DNA of 64,000 bases, taken from the NCBI GenBank assembly GCA_009787835.1, contig WQSN01000001.1:99072-163071 (forward strand). The letters run 5' to 3'. Each line of letters opens with the position of its first letter. Positions within the stretch are counted from its first letter, which is position 1. The stretch is from Treponema sp. (GTDB lineage: Bacteria; Spirochaetota; Spirochaetia; Treponematales; Breznakiellaceae). Under the pieces are notes generated by a model. That model was not told where the DNA came from. It saw only the letters and a list, made by a program, of their open reading frames with translations, and ran no database searches. This document shows positions 35,778-46,025 of this stretch, one piece after another. The position numbers were made by a program, and so were the translations under genes.

Positions 35778-36950
35778 ATGGGTATTAAATTATTACTAGA
35801 ATCTTTTATTCCTCACGGCTTGCATGAACTATCAAGGAAACATTTAACAAAAAATATATTTAATGCTTTTCGTATAAAATTCTTCAAAAAAATTATTACT
35901 CGCGAAAATTCCTGTTGTATAATAGAGTTTACCCCTTTTCATGGTGAAAATTTCCCCAGTCTTACAAAATATCTTTTGGATTTAGGTTATAATGTTGATG
36001 TCGTCTATAGAAAACCATTAAAGAAAAAATCGCATTCAAACAGAAATGATTTGAGCCTGTTTTCATGTTTTTCAGGTAATATAAAGGTTAGAATTTATAC
36101 ACTTTCAAGCATGGATATGAATTTGTTGTTACGATCTTCGGCAGCGGTCCTTTATAAGCATATTTTAATTGTTACTTATTCCGATTATATGAAAAACAGT
36201 CATTTTTACGGAGTTGATTTCACTAAATTAAACCCTGTTTGCATGATGCACTATCCCGATATTAGCAATGACTATTTTAAAACAAATAAAATAATATCTC
36301 CTGTAAAAATGGACTGTTATGACAGAAAGCCGCCATTTATGGTTAGTATGCATTATTTCGGTAATTTCCTAAAAAAAGATAAATTTAAAACTACAACTTT
36401 TGTAACACTCAATGCAATTGATCTGCCAAGACGGAATTTATATTTACTTTTCTTCGCATGTGACAAATTATATAAAAAGGGTATAACAAATTTTACAGTA
36501 AAGGTTTTGGGTGATGGTCTTCCGGTACCTGAACGCTTTCATAATAACTTTGAAGTTTTTGGATTTCTGGAATATCTAAATATGTTCAAGGAAATATCCG
36601 ATTCCAATTTCTTTTTGGCTCTTATAGATCAGGCAAGTGTTGAATATACAAATAGAGCAAGCGGATCTTATGGCTTAAGTTATGGTCTTAAAAAACCAAT
36701 AATATTACACCGTAAATTTTCCTACGCGCCAAGTTTTAACGATGAAAACAGTATATTGTATAATGATAACGATGAATTATCAGATGCGATGGAAAAATGT
36801 ATTAATATGTCAAACGATGATTATTTATCATTGGTTTCCTCACTTGAAATTTCAGAAAGAAAGTTATATGAAACTTCCGTAAATAATCTCAGAGAAGCAT
36901 TGGAAGCGCCTGTTCAATATGTTTCTTATAATAAACTAATCAATATATAA
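35778..36950 (+). CDS. Putative GT-B glycosyltransferase
   Basis: 390 aa. YLLDLGYNVDVVYRK resembles a Rossmann strand of the acceptor domain. The C-terminal half has VKVLGDGLPVPERF, SNFFLALIDQ and SYGLSYGLKKPIILHRKF, which look like the nucleotide-sugar domain of GT-B enzymes without the full E-x7-E motif. Assignment rests on fold-like pattern and context. It begins 2 bp after GT17. Confidence 0.55.
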   Translation: MGIKLLLESFIPHGLHELSRKHLTKNIFNAFRIKFFKKIITRENSCCIIEFTPFHGENFPSLTKYLLDLGYNVDVVYRKPLKKKSHSNRNDLSLFSCFSGNIKVRIYTLSSMDMNLLLRSSAAVLYKHILIVTYSDYMKNSHFYGVDFTKLNPVCMMHYPDISNDYFKTNKIISPVKMDCYDRKPPFMVSMHYFGNFLKKDKFKTTTFVTLNAIDLPRRNLYLLFFACDKLYKKGITNFTVKVLGDGLPVPERFHNNFEVFGFLEYLNMFKEISDSNFFLALIDQASVEYTNRASGSYGLSYGLKKPIILHRKFSYAPSFNDENSILYNDNDELSDAMEKCINMSNDDYLSLVSSLEISERKLYETSVNNLREALEAPVQYVSYNKLINI

Positions 36951-36954
36951 AAAT

Positions 36955-38019
36955 ATGTGCGTTTCCTGCCAAAATATATATCAGGACATAAATAATTTTT
37001 CCGCATTAGAAGAAAATGATACTGAACTGATAAGAGGCAGTTTAGACAGTATCTCAAATCCGCTTGTTTCAATAATTATAACCGTATACAAACGAAAAGA
37101 ATATATTCATGAAGCGATCAATAGCGCTTTAGATCAAAAAAACATTGATTTTAATTATGAGATTTTAATCTTTTGCGACGATCCGCAAACGGATATATCA
37201 GAATTTAATAAATATAATAATATTAAAAATATTTTGATTTACCGTAATCGCCGTAATTTAGGTTTATATAACAGTACAAATCTTGGAGTAAAAGTTGCGC
37301 AAGGAAAATATGTCGCATTCCTGCATGATGATGACATTTTGTATCCGCAATATTTATCTGAAGTTTATAAATTCCTGAATAAAAAAAAACAAAATGCAAA
37401 ATGCGTTTTAATAAATCGTGATGTTTTAAGCCTTTCTACAAAGAAACCCGTAAAAATATTAATAAAATTTATTTTAAAATTTTTTCTTTTTCCATTTTTT
37501 CTTCTCCGTGTTTTTTTCAAAAAATTTTATAAAAAAATAACCCTTAAGGAAGGTTTAACGTATATTTTAAGCAATCTTTACAAAGCTCCTTCCTGCGGGA
37601 CTTTATTTGATAAAAAGGCTTTTTTAGCCTCAGGAGGATTTAATCAAAATTTTTGGCCTGTAAGCGATTACTATTTTTTTCTGAAATTTAATAAAGATAA
37701 TCCTGTTTATATACTGCGAAAAAAACTAGCATGTTATCGCTGGTTTGATAATCTATCCCAAAATAAAACGGTACAGTATACAGGGTTTGAGCATCTTTAT
37801 GTATTTTTTAAATCAGCGCAGCCTGTAAATTCTGTCAATAGGTATTATTCTTTTTTCCATAATGAGGTGCTTTATGCCAAGTTCATTATGATAAACAAAG
37901 AATACCGAAGTGAGATTATTGATAAGTATCCTGAATTAAAACATCATAATAAAACAAAATGGTTTATATTTAAACTATATAATTTTGTTTTTCGTTTTTA
38001 TCATGATCTTGTCATTTAA
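36955..38019 (+). CDS. Glycosyltransferase family 2
   Basis: 354 aa. VSIIITVYKRKEYIHEAINSA, IFCDDPQTD and FLHDDDILYPQYL are the GT2 nucleotide and metal sites; WPVSDYYFFLKF lies where the base is expected. About 35 residues of unconserved leader precede the fold. A run of nine A is at about 37380. A hydrophobic, basic segment at 155-180 may bind the membrane. Confidence 0.88.
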   Translation: MCVSCQNIYQDINNFSALEENDTELIRGSLDSISNPLVSIIITVYKRKEYIHEAINSALDQKNIDFNYEILIFCDDPQTDISEFNKYNNIKNILIYRNRRNLGLYNSTNLGVKVAQGKYVAFLHDDDILYPQYLSEVYKFLNKKKQNAKCVLINRDVLSLSTKKPVKILIKFILKFFLFPFFLLRVFFKKFYKKITLKEGLTYILSNLYKAPSCGTLFDKKAFLASGGFNQNFWPVSDYYFFLKFNKDNPVYILRKKLACYRWFDNLSQNKTVQYTGFEHLYVFFKSAQPVNSVNRYYSFFHNEVLYAKFIMINKEYRSEIIDKYPELKHHNKTKWFIFKLYNFVFRFYHDLVI

Positions 38020-38055
38020 CATGTTACTTAAAGCGCAGCTTTCAGAATTAGCAGT

Positions 38056-39258
38056 ATGAAAATACTTTTTGATTTATCATCAACACAACCCATGTCTTCT
38101 TCAGGCACTGATTTTCACGGAGGAGGAGAATACGCAAAAACTCTTTTTTTAAGGCTCTGCGAACTGCTTCCGGAAGAAAAAACATTGGAAGTCTTTTATG
38201 ATCCTAACAGAAAATTTGATAAATCCATTCTCGAAGTTTGTCATAAAAGCCTTGTTACAGTACACTATTGTAAAAACAACACAGAATTAAGCAAATTGTT
38301 ATGTGACAATATTTATGATGTTTTCTATTCAGCACTGCCCTACTCTTACACTGATATTGTTATTCCTAAAAAAACAAAATTTATATATACAATTCACGGA
38401 CTGCGCGATTTGGAATATCCTTCAGACAGATATGAATTAAAATATAAAAAGTTAAATTTAAAAATCGCAATTAAACATTTGTTTTTTTTACTCTTTCCGG
38501 TATGGTGGATATCAAACCGCTTAAAAAGCAGAATAAATAATTATAATAAATTATTTTCACTTACGTCGATTCAGTCCATTATTACGGTTTCCAATCATTC
38601 AAAGTACGCTCTTCTTTATTTTTTTCCGCAATTAAACAATTCGCAAATAAAATTTTATTATTCACCAGCAAAGCAGCATGATCCTATAGACTTAACAAAT
38701 AACAATATTTTGAAATCCTTATCCCTGGAACCGGAAAAATACATTCTTCTTATCACCGCAGACAGAAGTGAAAAAGGCGCTTACCGAGCATGTAAAGTAC
38801 TGTATGAACTTATAATAAATAATAAAATCCCTGAAAATATCAGGATACTTGTTCTTGGTGCGTCATATAAAAAGCATTACCTGAAGTTAACCGGAAACAG
38901 CCGCAGATTTGAATGGGGAAGTTATGTCTCTTCTTTGGATCTGGAAATCCTGTATATGAACGCGCATCTTTTTATATATCCCACGTTAAATGAAGGTTTT
39001 GGATATCCGCCGCTTGAAGCCATGAAATACGGAACATTATGCGCTTGTTCCGCAAATTCCGCAGTAACCGAAGTATGCGGCGACTGTGTGCTTTATTTTA
39101 ATCCTTTTGATGAAATAGAAATGAGTATAAGAATATTACAAAGTTTTGATAGTGAAATTAAAAATGATAAAATGGAAAAGATGGCTAATAGATATAAACT
39201 TATAAGTGATAAACAGAAATCATGTTTAGATATGCTTGTTAATGAGATTATTCAATGA
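38056..39258 (+). CDS. Glycosyltransferase family 4
   Basis: 400 aa. The GGGEYAKTLFLRL acceptor loop is followed by the C-terminal ILLITADRSEKGAYRA and FIYPTLNEGFGYPPLEAMKYG with E-x7-E. The 36-bp gap upstream contains a small AAAGC/GCTTT hairpin. GC content rises from here on, so this may mark the right edge of the most AT-rich block. Overlaps the next gene by 4 nt. Confidence 0.92.
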   Translation: MKILFDLSSTQPMSSSGTDFHGGGEYAKTLFLRLCELLPEEKTLEVFYDPNRKFDKSILEVCHKSLVTVHYCKNNTELSKLLCDNIYDVFYSALPYSYTDIVIPKKTKFIYTIHGLRDLEYPSDRYELKYKKLNLKIAIKHLFFLLFPVWWISNRLKSRINNYNKLFSLTSIQSIITVSNHSKYALLYFFPQLNNSQIKFYYSPAKQHDPIDLTNNNILKSLSLEPEKYILLITADRSEKGAYRACKVLYELIINNKIPENIRILVLGASYKKHYLKLTGNSRRFEWGSYVSSLDLEILYMNAHLFIYPTLNEGFGYPPLEAMKYGTLCACSANSAVTEVCGDCVLYFNPFDEIEMSIRILQSFDSEIKNDKMEKMANRYKLISDKQKSCLDMLVNEIIQ

Positions 39259-40226
39259 AAATAGTCTATGTATTAACCAGTTCACAAGACGATCACTACT
39301 ATGAACAATTTTTCCTTTCAGTAGTGTCTCTTCGTTTATATAATCCCGGATCTCACGTTATCGCGCTTATTGATTCTATAACAAAGGAAAATCTGAAAGG
39401 AAAACGATCAGGATATGAACAGTATGTCACTGAAACAATTATAATTACAGCACCCGGGGAATTATCGCAGAAAGAAGTATCACGCTGGATTAAAACATCT
39501 ATTAATAATTATGTTTCAGGTGATTTTCTCTATATTGATTGTGACACTGTTATTTCAGGCGTGATTGAGTATGATTTTCCCTCTGAAATAAATATAGGAG
39601 CAATTCTGGATACCCATGTCCCTCTTTCAAAACATCATTTGGCTTTGCATTTTGAAGATGAGGATAAGAAATTAAAATTCACATCTTCTTTTGAAACAGG
39701 AAAACGATATAATGGCGGTGTAATTTTCTGCCGGTACTCGCAGGAATGCAATGAGTTTTTCTCAAGATGGCATTCCCTGTGGATGTATAGCAATAAAAAC
39801 GGAAATCATCATGATATGCCGGCTTTAAATCAGGCTAACCATGAAATGGGCGGAATAATTAAGGAACTGTACGGTGAATGGAATTGCCAAATTACACATA
39901 ACGGACTTCCTTTTTTATACAATGCCCGCATAATTCATTATTACGCAACAGCGTTTAATTTTATTGAATGTCCGTATCTTCCGGGATCAAGGGCGGTGCT
40001 TTCTTCAGTAAAAGACGCCGGATACATTTCTCCTCAGGTAATGGAGTTACTAAAAAATCCTAAAACCGCTTTTGAGCCGGGATCAAGAATAATTTCGGGA
40101 GCGGCCGAGCTTGACGCGGTTAACAGTAAATATTTTTCACTTATTTTGCGCATAAGAAAAAAAACGCCAAAATTTTTTAAAGCTGTAAATTCATTCTTTT
40201 TCCGTATCTTGTCATTTTTAAATTAA
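39255..40226 (+). CDS. Nucleotide-diphospho-sugar transferase, GT-A fold
   Basis: 323 aa. YVLTSSQDDHYYEQFFLSV, then FLYIDCDTVISG with DxD, RYNGGVIFCRYS and MPALNQANHEMGG resemble GT8-like or DUF-type nucleotide-sugar transferases. The C-terminus is basic and hydrophobic. Sugar specificity unknown. Confidence 0.75.
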   Translation: MKIVYVLTSSQDDHYYEQFFLSVVSLRLYNPGSHVIALIDSITKENLKGKRSGYEQYVTETIIITAPGELSQKEVSRWIKTSINNYVSGDFLYIDCDTVISGVIEYDFPSEINIGAILDTHVPLSKHHLALHFEDEDKKLKFTSSFETGKRYNGGVIFCRYSQECNEFFSRWHSLWMYSNKNGNHHDMPALNQANHEMGGIIKELYGEWNCQITHNGLPFLYNARIIHYYATAFNFIECPYLPGSRAVLSSVKDAGYISPQVMELLKNPKTAFEPGSRIISGAAELDAVNSKYFSLILRIRKKTPKFFKAVNSFFFRILSFLN

Positions 40227-40246
40227 ATTTAATTAAAATAACCTTT

Positions 40247-41473
40247 ATGTTTTTATTTCCATTATACATTGATCCTGGTACCGGGAGCGCGATTTTCTCA
40301 ATTGCAATCGGCATAACTGCTACTGTTTACTTTCTTGCGCGCGGACTTTTTCTGAAACTTGGAATAGTTGTTTTTAAAAACAGGAAAAATTCTGAACCTC
40401 TGAATAAATTTGTAATATACGCTGAAGATAAAAGATACTGGCCGTTCTTTGAAAATATACTCGATGAATTTGAAGAACGAAAGATTGAAATCCTGTACCT
40501 TACAACATCAGAGGATGATCCTGTATTTTTATCGAAATACAATTTTATTAAAGGGAAATTCATAGGTCAGGGAAATAAGGCTTACGCCTATCTTAATTTT
40601 ATTTCAGCGGAATTTCTTTTAACAACTACCCCCAATATTGATGTTTTTCAATGGAAACGATCAAAAAATGTAAAACATTACTGTCACATGATTCACGGCG
40701 CGGGCGGTTCTGTATTTTACCGTCTTTATTCATTTGATTATTTTGATTCTGTACTTGTTCCAAATGAAAAAGAAATTCCTGAACTCCGCATGCTTGAACA
40801 AGTCAGAAATACAAAAGAAAAACAGCTAATTGTTGTCGGTAATACTTTTTTTGACAGATGCAATAAAAAAATAAATCAGATACAAAAAGAAGAATCGCAT
40901 ATTTTCACTGTTCTTGTATCTCCCTCATGGGGAAATTCCGCATTGCTCAGCGTATTTGGAGAAAAATTAATTGAACCTCTCTTGGTAACAGGATGGCGAA
41001 TAATTATCCGTCCTCATCCGCAGTCATTAATAACAGAAAAAAATCTTATAAACTCATTAATGGATAAATACAAAGAAAACACAAACATCGAATGGGATTA
41101 TAATCATGAAAATATATATTCACTTTCTAAATCCGATATAATGATTTCTGATTTTTCAGGAATCATTTTTGATTATGTATTTCTGTTTAACAAACCTGTA
41201 ATTGTTAACATTCAGGATTTGGATTTTAACCGTCTTGACGCGCAGGATTTACAGCATGAACCATATTTTTTGCAGGCGATAAAAAAAATCGGAACGCAAA
41301 TTGATGTCAATACGTTTGGTAATATAAAAGAAATAATATCAAACATTTCCCATGATTCCCGTATGCAGCTAATTCGTGAAGAAATAAAGAACATTATGTG
41401 GCAGTATCGCGGAGAATCCAGTAAACGAGTGGCGGATTTTATGATTCAAACTGTTGAAAAAGGAAACGTATAA
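40247..41473 (+). CDS. CDP-glycerol glycerophosphotransferase-like (TagB/TagF family) transferase
   Basis: 408 aa. One N-terminal membrane helix (GSAIFSIAIGITATVYFLA) is followed by a GT-B-type domain. HMIHGAGGS corresponds to the first catalytic His region, IIIRPHPQSL to the second conserved His, and DIMISDFSGIIFDYVFLFNKP to the CDP-binding block of the family. Known members move glycerol- or ribitol-phosphate from a CDP donor. Its immediate neighbour is a fused cytidylyltransferase, so a CDP-linked donor made next door is a reasonable inference. Confidence 0.8.
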   Translation: MFLFPLYIDPGTGSAIFSIAIGITATVYFLARGLFLKLGIVVFKNRKNSEPLNKFVIYAEDKRYWPFFENILDEFEERKIEILYLTTSEDDPVFLSKYNFIKGKFIGQGNKAYAYLNFISAEFLLTTTPNIDVFQWKRSKNVKHYCHMIHGAGGSVFYRLYSFDYFDSVLVPNEKEIPELRMLEQVRNTKEKQLIVVGNTFFDRCNKKINQIQKEESHIFTVLVSPSWGNSALLSVFGEKLIEPLLVTGWRIIIRPHPQSLITEKNLINSLMDKYKENTNIEWDYNHENIYSLSKSDIMISDFSGIIFDYVFLFNKPVIVNIQDLDFNRLDAQDLQHEPYFLQAIKKIGTQIDVNTFGNIKEIISNISHDSRMQLIREEIKNIMWQYRGESSKRVADFMIQTVEKGNV

Positions 41474-41507
41474 AAGTGCTGTATAAATATTCAGGAAAAG
41501 TAATTAA

Positions 41508-43334
41508 ATGCAGGCGATAATTTTAGCCGCAGGCATGGGCAGGCGTTTGGGAGAATTAACAAGTGAGAACACTAAATGCCAGGTTGTTGCTTGCGGAAAA
41601 ACATTGATAGAAAGAATACTGGATCAAATCTGTGAACATGATTTTAACCAAATTGTTTTGGTTATTGGATATTATGGCAATAAACTAAAAGACTTTATCG
41701 GAGATAAATACAAAGACATACCTGTAAAATATGTCATTAACAATGATTATAAAACAACTAACAATATTTATTCCTTATTTCTTGCAAAAGATTATCTTTT
41801 AAATGATGATACAATACTTTTTGAAAGCGATCTGATGTTTGATAATTCTATTCTAAATGATTTAATCGCCAATCCGTATCCAAACCTCGCGTCTGTTGCC
41901 AAATATGAAAACTGGATGGACGGAACTGTTGTAACAATTGATGATGAAAATAATATTTTAAGCTTCATTCCCAAAAAAGATTTTATTTTTTCCAATTCGA
42001 ATAATTATTATAAAACTGTCAATATTTATAAATTCAGTAAGTATTTTTCCGCAAATCAATATCTGCCGTTTCTGGAAGCTTATTCCCGCACAATGGGAAA
42101 TAATGAGTACTATGAAGATGTGTTAAGGGTTATTGCGTTTTTAAACCACTCTTCTTTAAAGGCGCATGTAATAAATCAAAATCAAAAATGGTATGAAATC
42201 GATGACATTCAGGATGTTGACATCGCTGAGACATTATTCGCAAATAATGAGAATATTCTTTATAATTATCAGAAACGATACGGCGGTTACTGGCGTTTTC
42301 CGGGACTTCTGGATTTCTGTTATCTTGTAAATCCTTTTTTTCCTGCACAAAAAATGAAAGACGAATTAAAATCCAATTTTGATACATTACTTTGTGAATA
42401 TCCATCCGGTCTTGATATTAATTGCCTTCTCGCGTCAAAATTTTTTGGAATCAAGAAAAATTATCTTTCTGTTGGAAACGGCGCGGCGGAGTTGATCAGG
42501 GAACTGATGTGTTTATTGTCCGGAAAGACTGGCATTATTCTTCCTACATTCGATGAATATTACAACAGAAAGGATTCTGAAAATTTTGTCACATATATTT
42601 CCGAAGATGATTCGTATCAATATAAAGCAAAAGAACTATTATCTTTCTTTTCTGATAAAAATATTAATACGCTTTTACTGATTAATCCCGACAATCCATC
42701 AGGCAATTTTATACCGGTAAATGATGTTTTGGATATAGCATTATGGACCAATAAAAATAAAATTACGTTTATATTAGACGAATCATTTGTGGATTTTTCT
42801 GAAGATTCCGTTTCTAATTCATTATTAAAAAATGAAGTACTGGAACAATATCCAAATATGATCATTGTTAAAAGCATTTCAAAATCATACGGTGTCCCAG
42901 GTCTGCGGCTCGGTATAATGGCTTCAAGTAATTCTCAACTGACAGAACAGATAAAAAAGAAACTTCCTGTCTGGAATATTAATTCATTCGCAGAAAATTT
43001 TATGCAAATATTCAATAAGTACGAGAAAGAATATTTTTCCGCCTGTAAAAAAATTATTGCGGTAAGAACCAGCTTATTCAATGATATTTCCTGTATTAAA
43101 TATTTACGCGTCATTCCGTCAATGGCAAACTACTTTCTCTGTGAAGTTATGGCTCCCTTTACAGCAAAGGAATTATCAATTTTATTATTAAGTAAATTTA
43201 ATATATTAATCAAAGATTGCAGCGCCAAATTAGCTTTTAAAGGCAAAGAATTTGTCCGTATTGCGATTAGATCCGAAGATGATAACAATAAATTAATGGA
43301 AGCTTTAAAATTTCTTGAAGTCTCAAACAAGTAG
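41508..43334 (+). CDS. Fusion of LicC-like nucleotidyltransferase and CobD-like PLP enzyme
   Basis: 608 aa. Residues 1-240 are an NTP-transferase domain (AIILAAGMGRRLGELT, VIGYYGNKL, ESDLMFDNSIL) of the choline/aminoalkyl-phosphate cytidylyltransferase type. Residues 260-608 are a fold-type I PLP enzyme: GNGAAELIRELM, NPDNPSGNF, ILDESFVDFSED and the lysine loop KSISKSYGVPGLRLG. The PGLRLG form resembles CobD-type phospho-amino-acid decarboxylases more than HisC, where the loop is usually AGLR. CobD relatives acting on O-phosphoserine give ethanolamine phosphate, and such enzymes are known from Campylobacter capsule loci. A plausible activity is therefore phosphoserine to ethanolamine-P to CDP-ethanolamine; an aminotransferase is the alternative. 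Good Shine-Dalgarno (AGGAAAA). Confidence 0.78.
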   Translation: MQAIILAAGMGRRLGELTSENTKCQVVACGKTLIERILDQICEHDFNQIVLVIGYYGNKLKDFIGDKYKDIPVKYVINNDYKTTNNIYSLFLAKDYLLNDDTILFESDLMFDNSILNDLIANPYPNLASVAKYENWMDGTVVTIDDENNILSFIPKKDFIFSNSNNYYKTVNIYKFSKYFSANQYLPFLEAYSRTMGNNEYYEDVLRVIAFLNHSSLKAHVINQNQKWYEIDDIQDVDIAETLFANNENILYNYQKRYGGYWRFPGLLDFCYLVNPFFPAQKMKDELKSNFDTLLCEYPSGLDINCLLASKFFGIKKNYLSVGNGAAELIRELMCLLSGKTGIILPTFDEYYNRKDSENFVTYISEDDSYQYKAKELLSFFSDKNINTLLLINPDNPSGNFIPVNDVLDIALWTNKNKITFILDESFVDFSEDSVSNSLLKNEVLEQYPNMIIVKSISKSYGVPGLRLGIMASSNSQLTEQIKKKLPVWNINSFAENFMQIFNKYEKEYFSACKKIIAVRTSLFNDISCIKYLRVIPSMANYFLCEVMAPFTAKELSILLLSKFNILIKDCSAKLAFKGKEFVRIAIRSEDDNNKLMEALKFLEVSNK

Positions 43335-43358
43335 ATAAAACATTTAACGTAAAATACA

Positions 43359-46025
43359 ATGACAGAAATATTATTTAATATTATTATATTTCCAATAATA
43401 CAGATACTTGAAATATCTTTTACGCTTTCCCAAAAATTATTCAGGGAAACCGGCATTTCCGTTATCTTTATTGGTATTGTAATAAGTGTATTATGTTTGC
43501 CTTTATATGCTGTCGCAGAAAGATGGCAGCAAATTGAACGCGATACTGTAAAAAAATTAAAACCAAAAGTTGACTTATTTAAAAAAACATTTAAGGGCGA
43601 TAAACGATATATGATACTGTCTACATATTACAGACAGAATAACTATCATCCAATTTATGCGCTTCGAAGCAGCTTTGGTCTCCTTATTCAAATACCGTTT
43701 TTTATAGCTGCATATTACTATCTTTCTCATCTTGAACTTTTAAATGGCGTAAATTTCACTTTTATTGATGATCTAAGCTCTCCTGACGCGTTATTCTCAA
43801 TAGGTGGTTTTACAATTAATGTTCTTCCGCTTGCAATGACTTTTATTACATGTATTTCCAGTTTTATTTATACAAAAGGCCTTTGTACAAGAGATAAAAT
43901 CCAGTTGTACGGAATGGCAGCGGTATTTTTAATTTTGCTTTATAATTCGCCTTCTGCCCTTGTCCTGTATTGGACAATGAATAATGTATTTTCATTATTA
44001 AAAAATATTTATTACAGAATTAATAGTAAATATAAACATTACTTTTTAATAGGTTTATTTTCTTTCCTATGTATTTTTTTTTCGGTATTTTGCTCAATTA
44101 ATTTTTATTATATTGATAAAGCAAGATTACTTTCATCAATTTTGATTTTTTATGCATTTTTTCCCTGGATTTTTTTAATAGTAAAATTTATTTATATAAA
44201 AACTAATATAAAACTTCATCTTGAGAAATCCAATATAATCTTTTTTCTTTCTATTACATTAATCTGGCTGCTCTTTGGACTTTTTATTCCCTCTCAATTA
44301 ATTGCTTCATCTCCTCAGGAATTTTCATTTATTGACAATTATACAAATCCTCTATATTTTATTTTGAACACATCATTTCAGATTTTCGGACTGTTTATTT
44401 TTTATCCAGTTTGTTTATATTTTCTTTTTTCTAATAATGTAAAAAAAATATTCACAATAATATTTTTTATTATATCTGTATGTATGATTATTAATGTATT
44501 CGCTTTCTCAGGAAATTATGGTGTATTATCTATTAATTTTACATTTGATGACAATTTAAAACATTCCAGAGAGGATATTCTTATTAATATAGTATTTCTT
44601 CTTTTTATATTCGCTATTTCTTTAATAATATATATATTAAAATTAAGAAAAATTATCCCCTTTATTATTTCTTTTTGTATGATTTCCTTATTTGGATTAT
44701 CAATATATAATATTTTTATAATAAATGCTTCATATAAACAATTAAGCAAAAATTATATTAAAAATGAAATTATACTTAATGAAATTACGCCAATATTCAC
44801 AATTTCACAAAAAAGTAAAAATATTGTTATTATAATGCTTGACCGGGCTATCAGCGGTTTTCTGCCATATATTTTGGAAGAATCTCCTGAGTTAAAAAAT
44901 ATCTATTCAGGCTTTGTTTTCTATCCCAATACTGTTTCATTTAGCGGTTTTACAGCCATGGGTTCTCCTCCTATATTTGGCGGTTATGAATATACACCCG
45001 AAGAAATGAATAAACGAAATAATGTATTTCTTGTTGAAAAACACAACCAATCTCTATTAATGCTTCCCAGAATATACAGTGAAAATAAATTTAATGTTAC
45101 TGTCACAGATCCGCCGTATGCCAATTATTTTCAAAAATGTGACATAAGTATTTTTGATGAATATCCTGAAATTAAAGCTTATGTAACAAATTCCATATAT
45201 ACTGATTTTTGGTTAAATGAAAATAATATGAAGTTTCAGTCAACAAGTGAAATAATAAAGCGTAATATGTTCTGGTACTCTATTTTAAAAGGTATTCCGC
45301 TTAATTTACGCAATGCAGTTTATATGGATGGTACGTGGTGTTCTCCTGTTTCTGACCAGAGATTGCGTTTAACTCTTGACGGTTATTCAGTTCTTGATTT
45401 TCTCCCCAGATTAACAAAAATTACATCTGATGAGCGTAACAATTTATTAATAATGACAAATCTTACAACCCATGAAGGTTCTTTCTTACAGGCTCCAGAT
45501 TATACTCCCGCACTTTCGATAACAAATTATGGCACATCTCCTTTTTCAAAAGAACATGCTTATCATATTAACGCTGCCGCTATTAAGCGTATCGCAGATT
45601 GGATTATATATTTAAAAAATCATAACGCGTATGATAATACAAGAATAATACTTGTTGCAGATCATGGACCCAAACCTAATTTTATTACAAAAAATGATTT
45701 GCCATTCAATGTTGATCAATTCAATCCGCTCTTACTGGTTAAAGATTTTAATGAATCAGGAGAAATGAAAGCTAATTATTCTTTTATGTCCAATGCCGAT
45801 GTGCCGTATTTATCTTTAAAAGATGTTATTGAAAATCCGGTAAATCCATTTACTGGTAACACTATTTCCAATGAAAGAAAGAATTTACCATTATATATTG
45901 CTATTTCAGGTTCAAACCATGTTTCTGTAAATACCACACAATATATGTTAAATCCTGATATTGATCATTATGTCCATGACAACATCTTTATTAAAGAAAA
46001 CTGGATAAAAGCAGGTGAGAAATGA
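43359..46025 (+). CDS. YidC/Oxa1-like membrane domain fused to alkaline-phosphatase-superfamily phosphotransferase
   Basis: 888 aa. Residues 30-220 match the YidC/Oxa1 core: [16 protein letters not shown], a charged hairpin ([20 protein letters not shown]), [25 protein letters not shown] and [16 protein letters not shown]. The groove arginine five residues before the TM1 proline is replaced by Ser43. About eight further membrane helices follow (225-470). Residues about 485-880 are a sulfatase/LtaS/phosphoethanolamine-transferase-like domain with IVIIMLDRA (metal site) and ILVADHGPK (second metal site). A Ser/Thr in [12 protein letters not shown] is the likely nucleophile region. It probably transfers a phospho-group onto the glycan outside the membrane. 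It overlaps hddA by 4 nt. Confidence 0.8.
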   Translation: MTEILFNIIIFPIIQILEISFTLSQKLFRETGISVIFIGIVISVLCLPLYAVAERWQQIERDTVKKLKPKVDLFKKTFKGDKRYMILSTYYRQNNYHPIYALRSSFGLLIQIPFFIAAYYYLSHLELLNGVNFTFIDDLSSPDALFSIGGFTINVLPLAMTFITCISSFIYTKGLCTRDKIQLYGMAAVFLILLYNSPSALVLYWTMNNVFSLLKNIYYRINSKYKHYFLIGLFSFLCIFFSVFCSINFYYIDKARLLSSILIFYAFFPWIFLIVKFIYIKTNIKLHLEKSNIIFFLSITLIWLLFGLFIPSQLIASSPQEFSFIDNYTNPLYFILNTSFQIFGLFIFYPVCLYFLFSNNVKKIFTIIFFIISVCMIINVFAFSGNYGVLSINFTFDDNLKHSREDILINIVFLLFIFAISLIIYILKLRKIIPFIISFCMISLFGLSIYNIFIINASYKQLSKNYIKNEIILNEITPIFTISQKSKNIVIIMLDRAISGFLPYILEESPELKNIYSGFVFYPNTVSFSGFTAMGSPPIFGGYEYTPEEMNKRNNVFLVEKHNQSLLMLPRIYSENKFNVTVTDPPYANYFQKCDISIFDEYPEIKAYVTNSIYTDFWLNENNMKFQSTSEIIKRNMFWYSILKGIPLNLRNAVYMDGTWCSPVSDQRLRLTLDGYSVLDFLPRLTKITSDERNNLLIMTNLTTHEGSFLQAPDYTPALSITNYGTSPFSKEHAYHINAAAIKRIADWIIYLKNHNAYDNTRIILVADHGPKPNFITKNDLPFNVDQFNPLLLVKDFNESGEMKANYSFMSNADVPYLSLKDVIENPVNPFTGNTISNERKNLPLYIAISGSNHVSVNTTQYMLNPDIDHYVHDNIFIKENWIKAGEK

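Noticed and set aside
41508-43334. Phosphonate-type PntC fused to 2-aminoethylphosphonate transaminase
   Set aside because: The PLP domain has CobD/HisC-type motifs rather than class V transaminase motifs. No pepM or phosphonopyruvate decarboxylase gene lies in the window. It cannot be fully excluded without a search.
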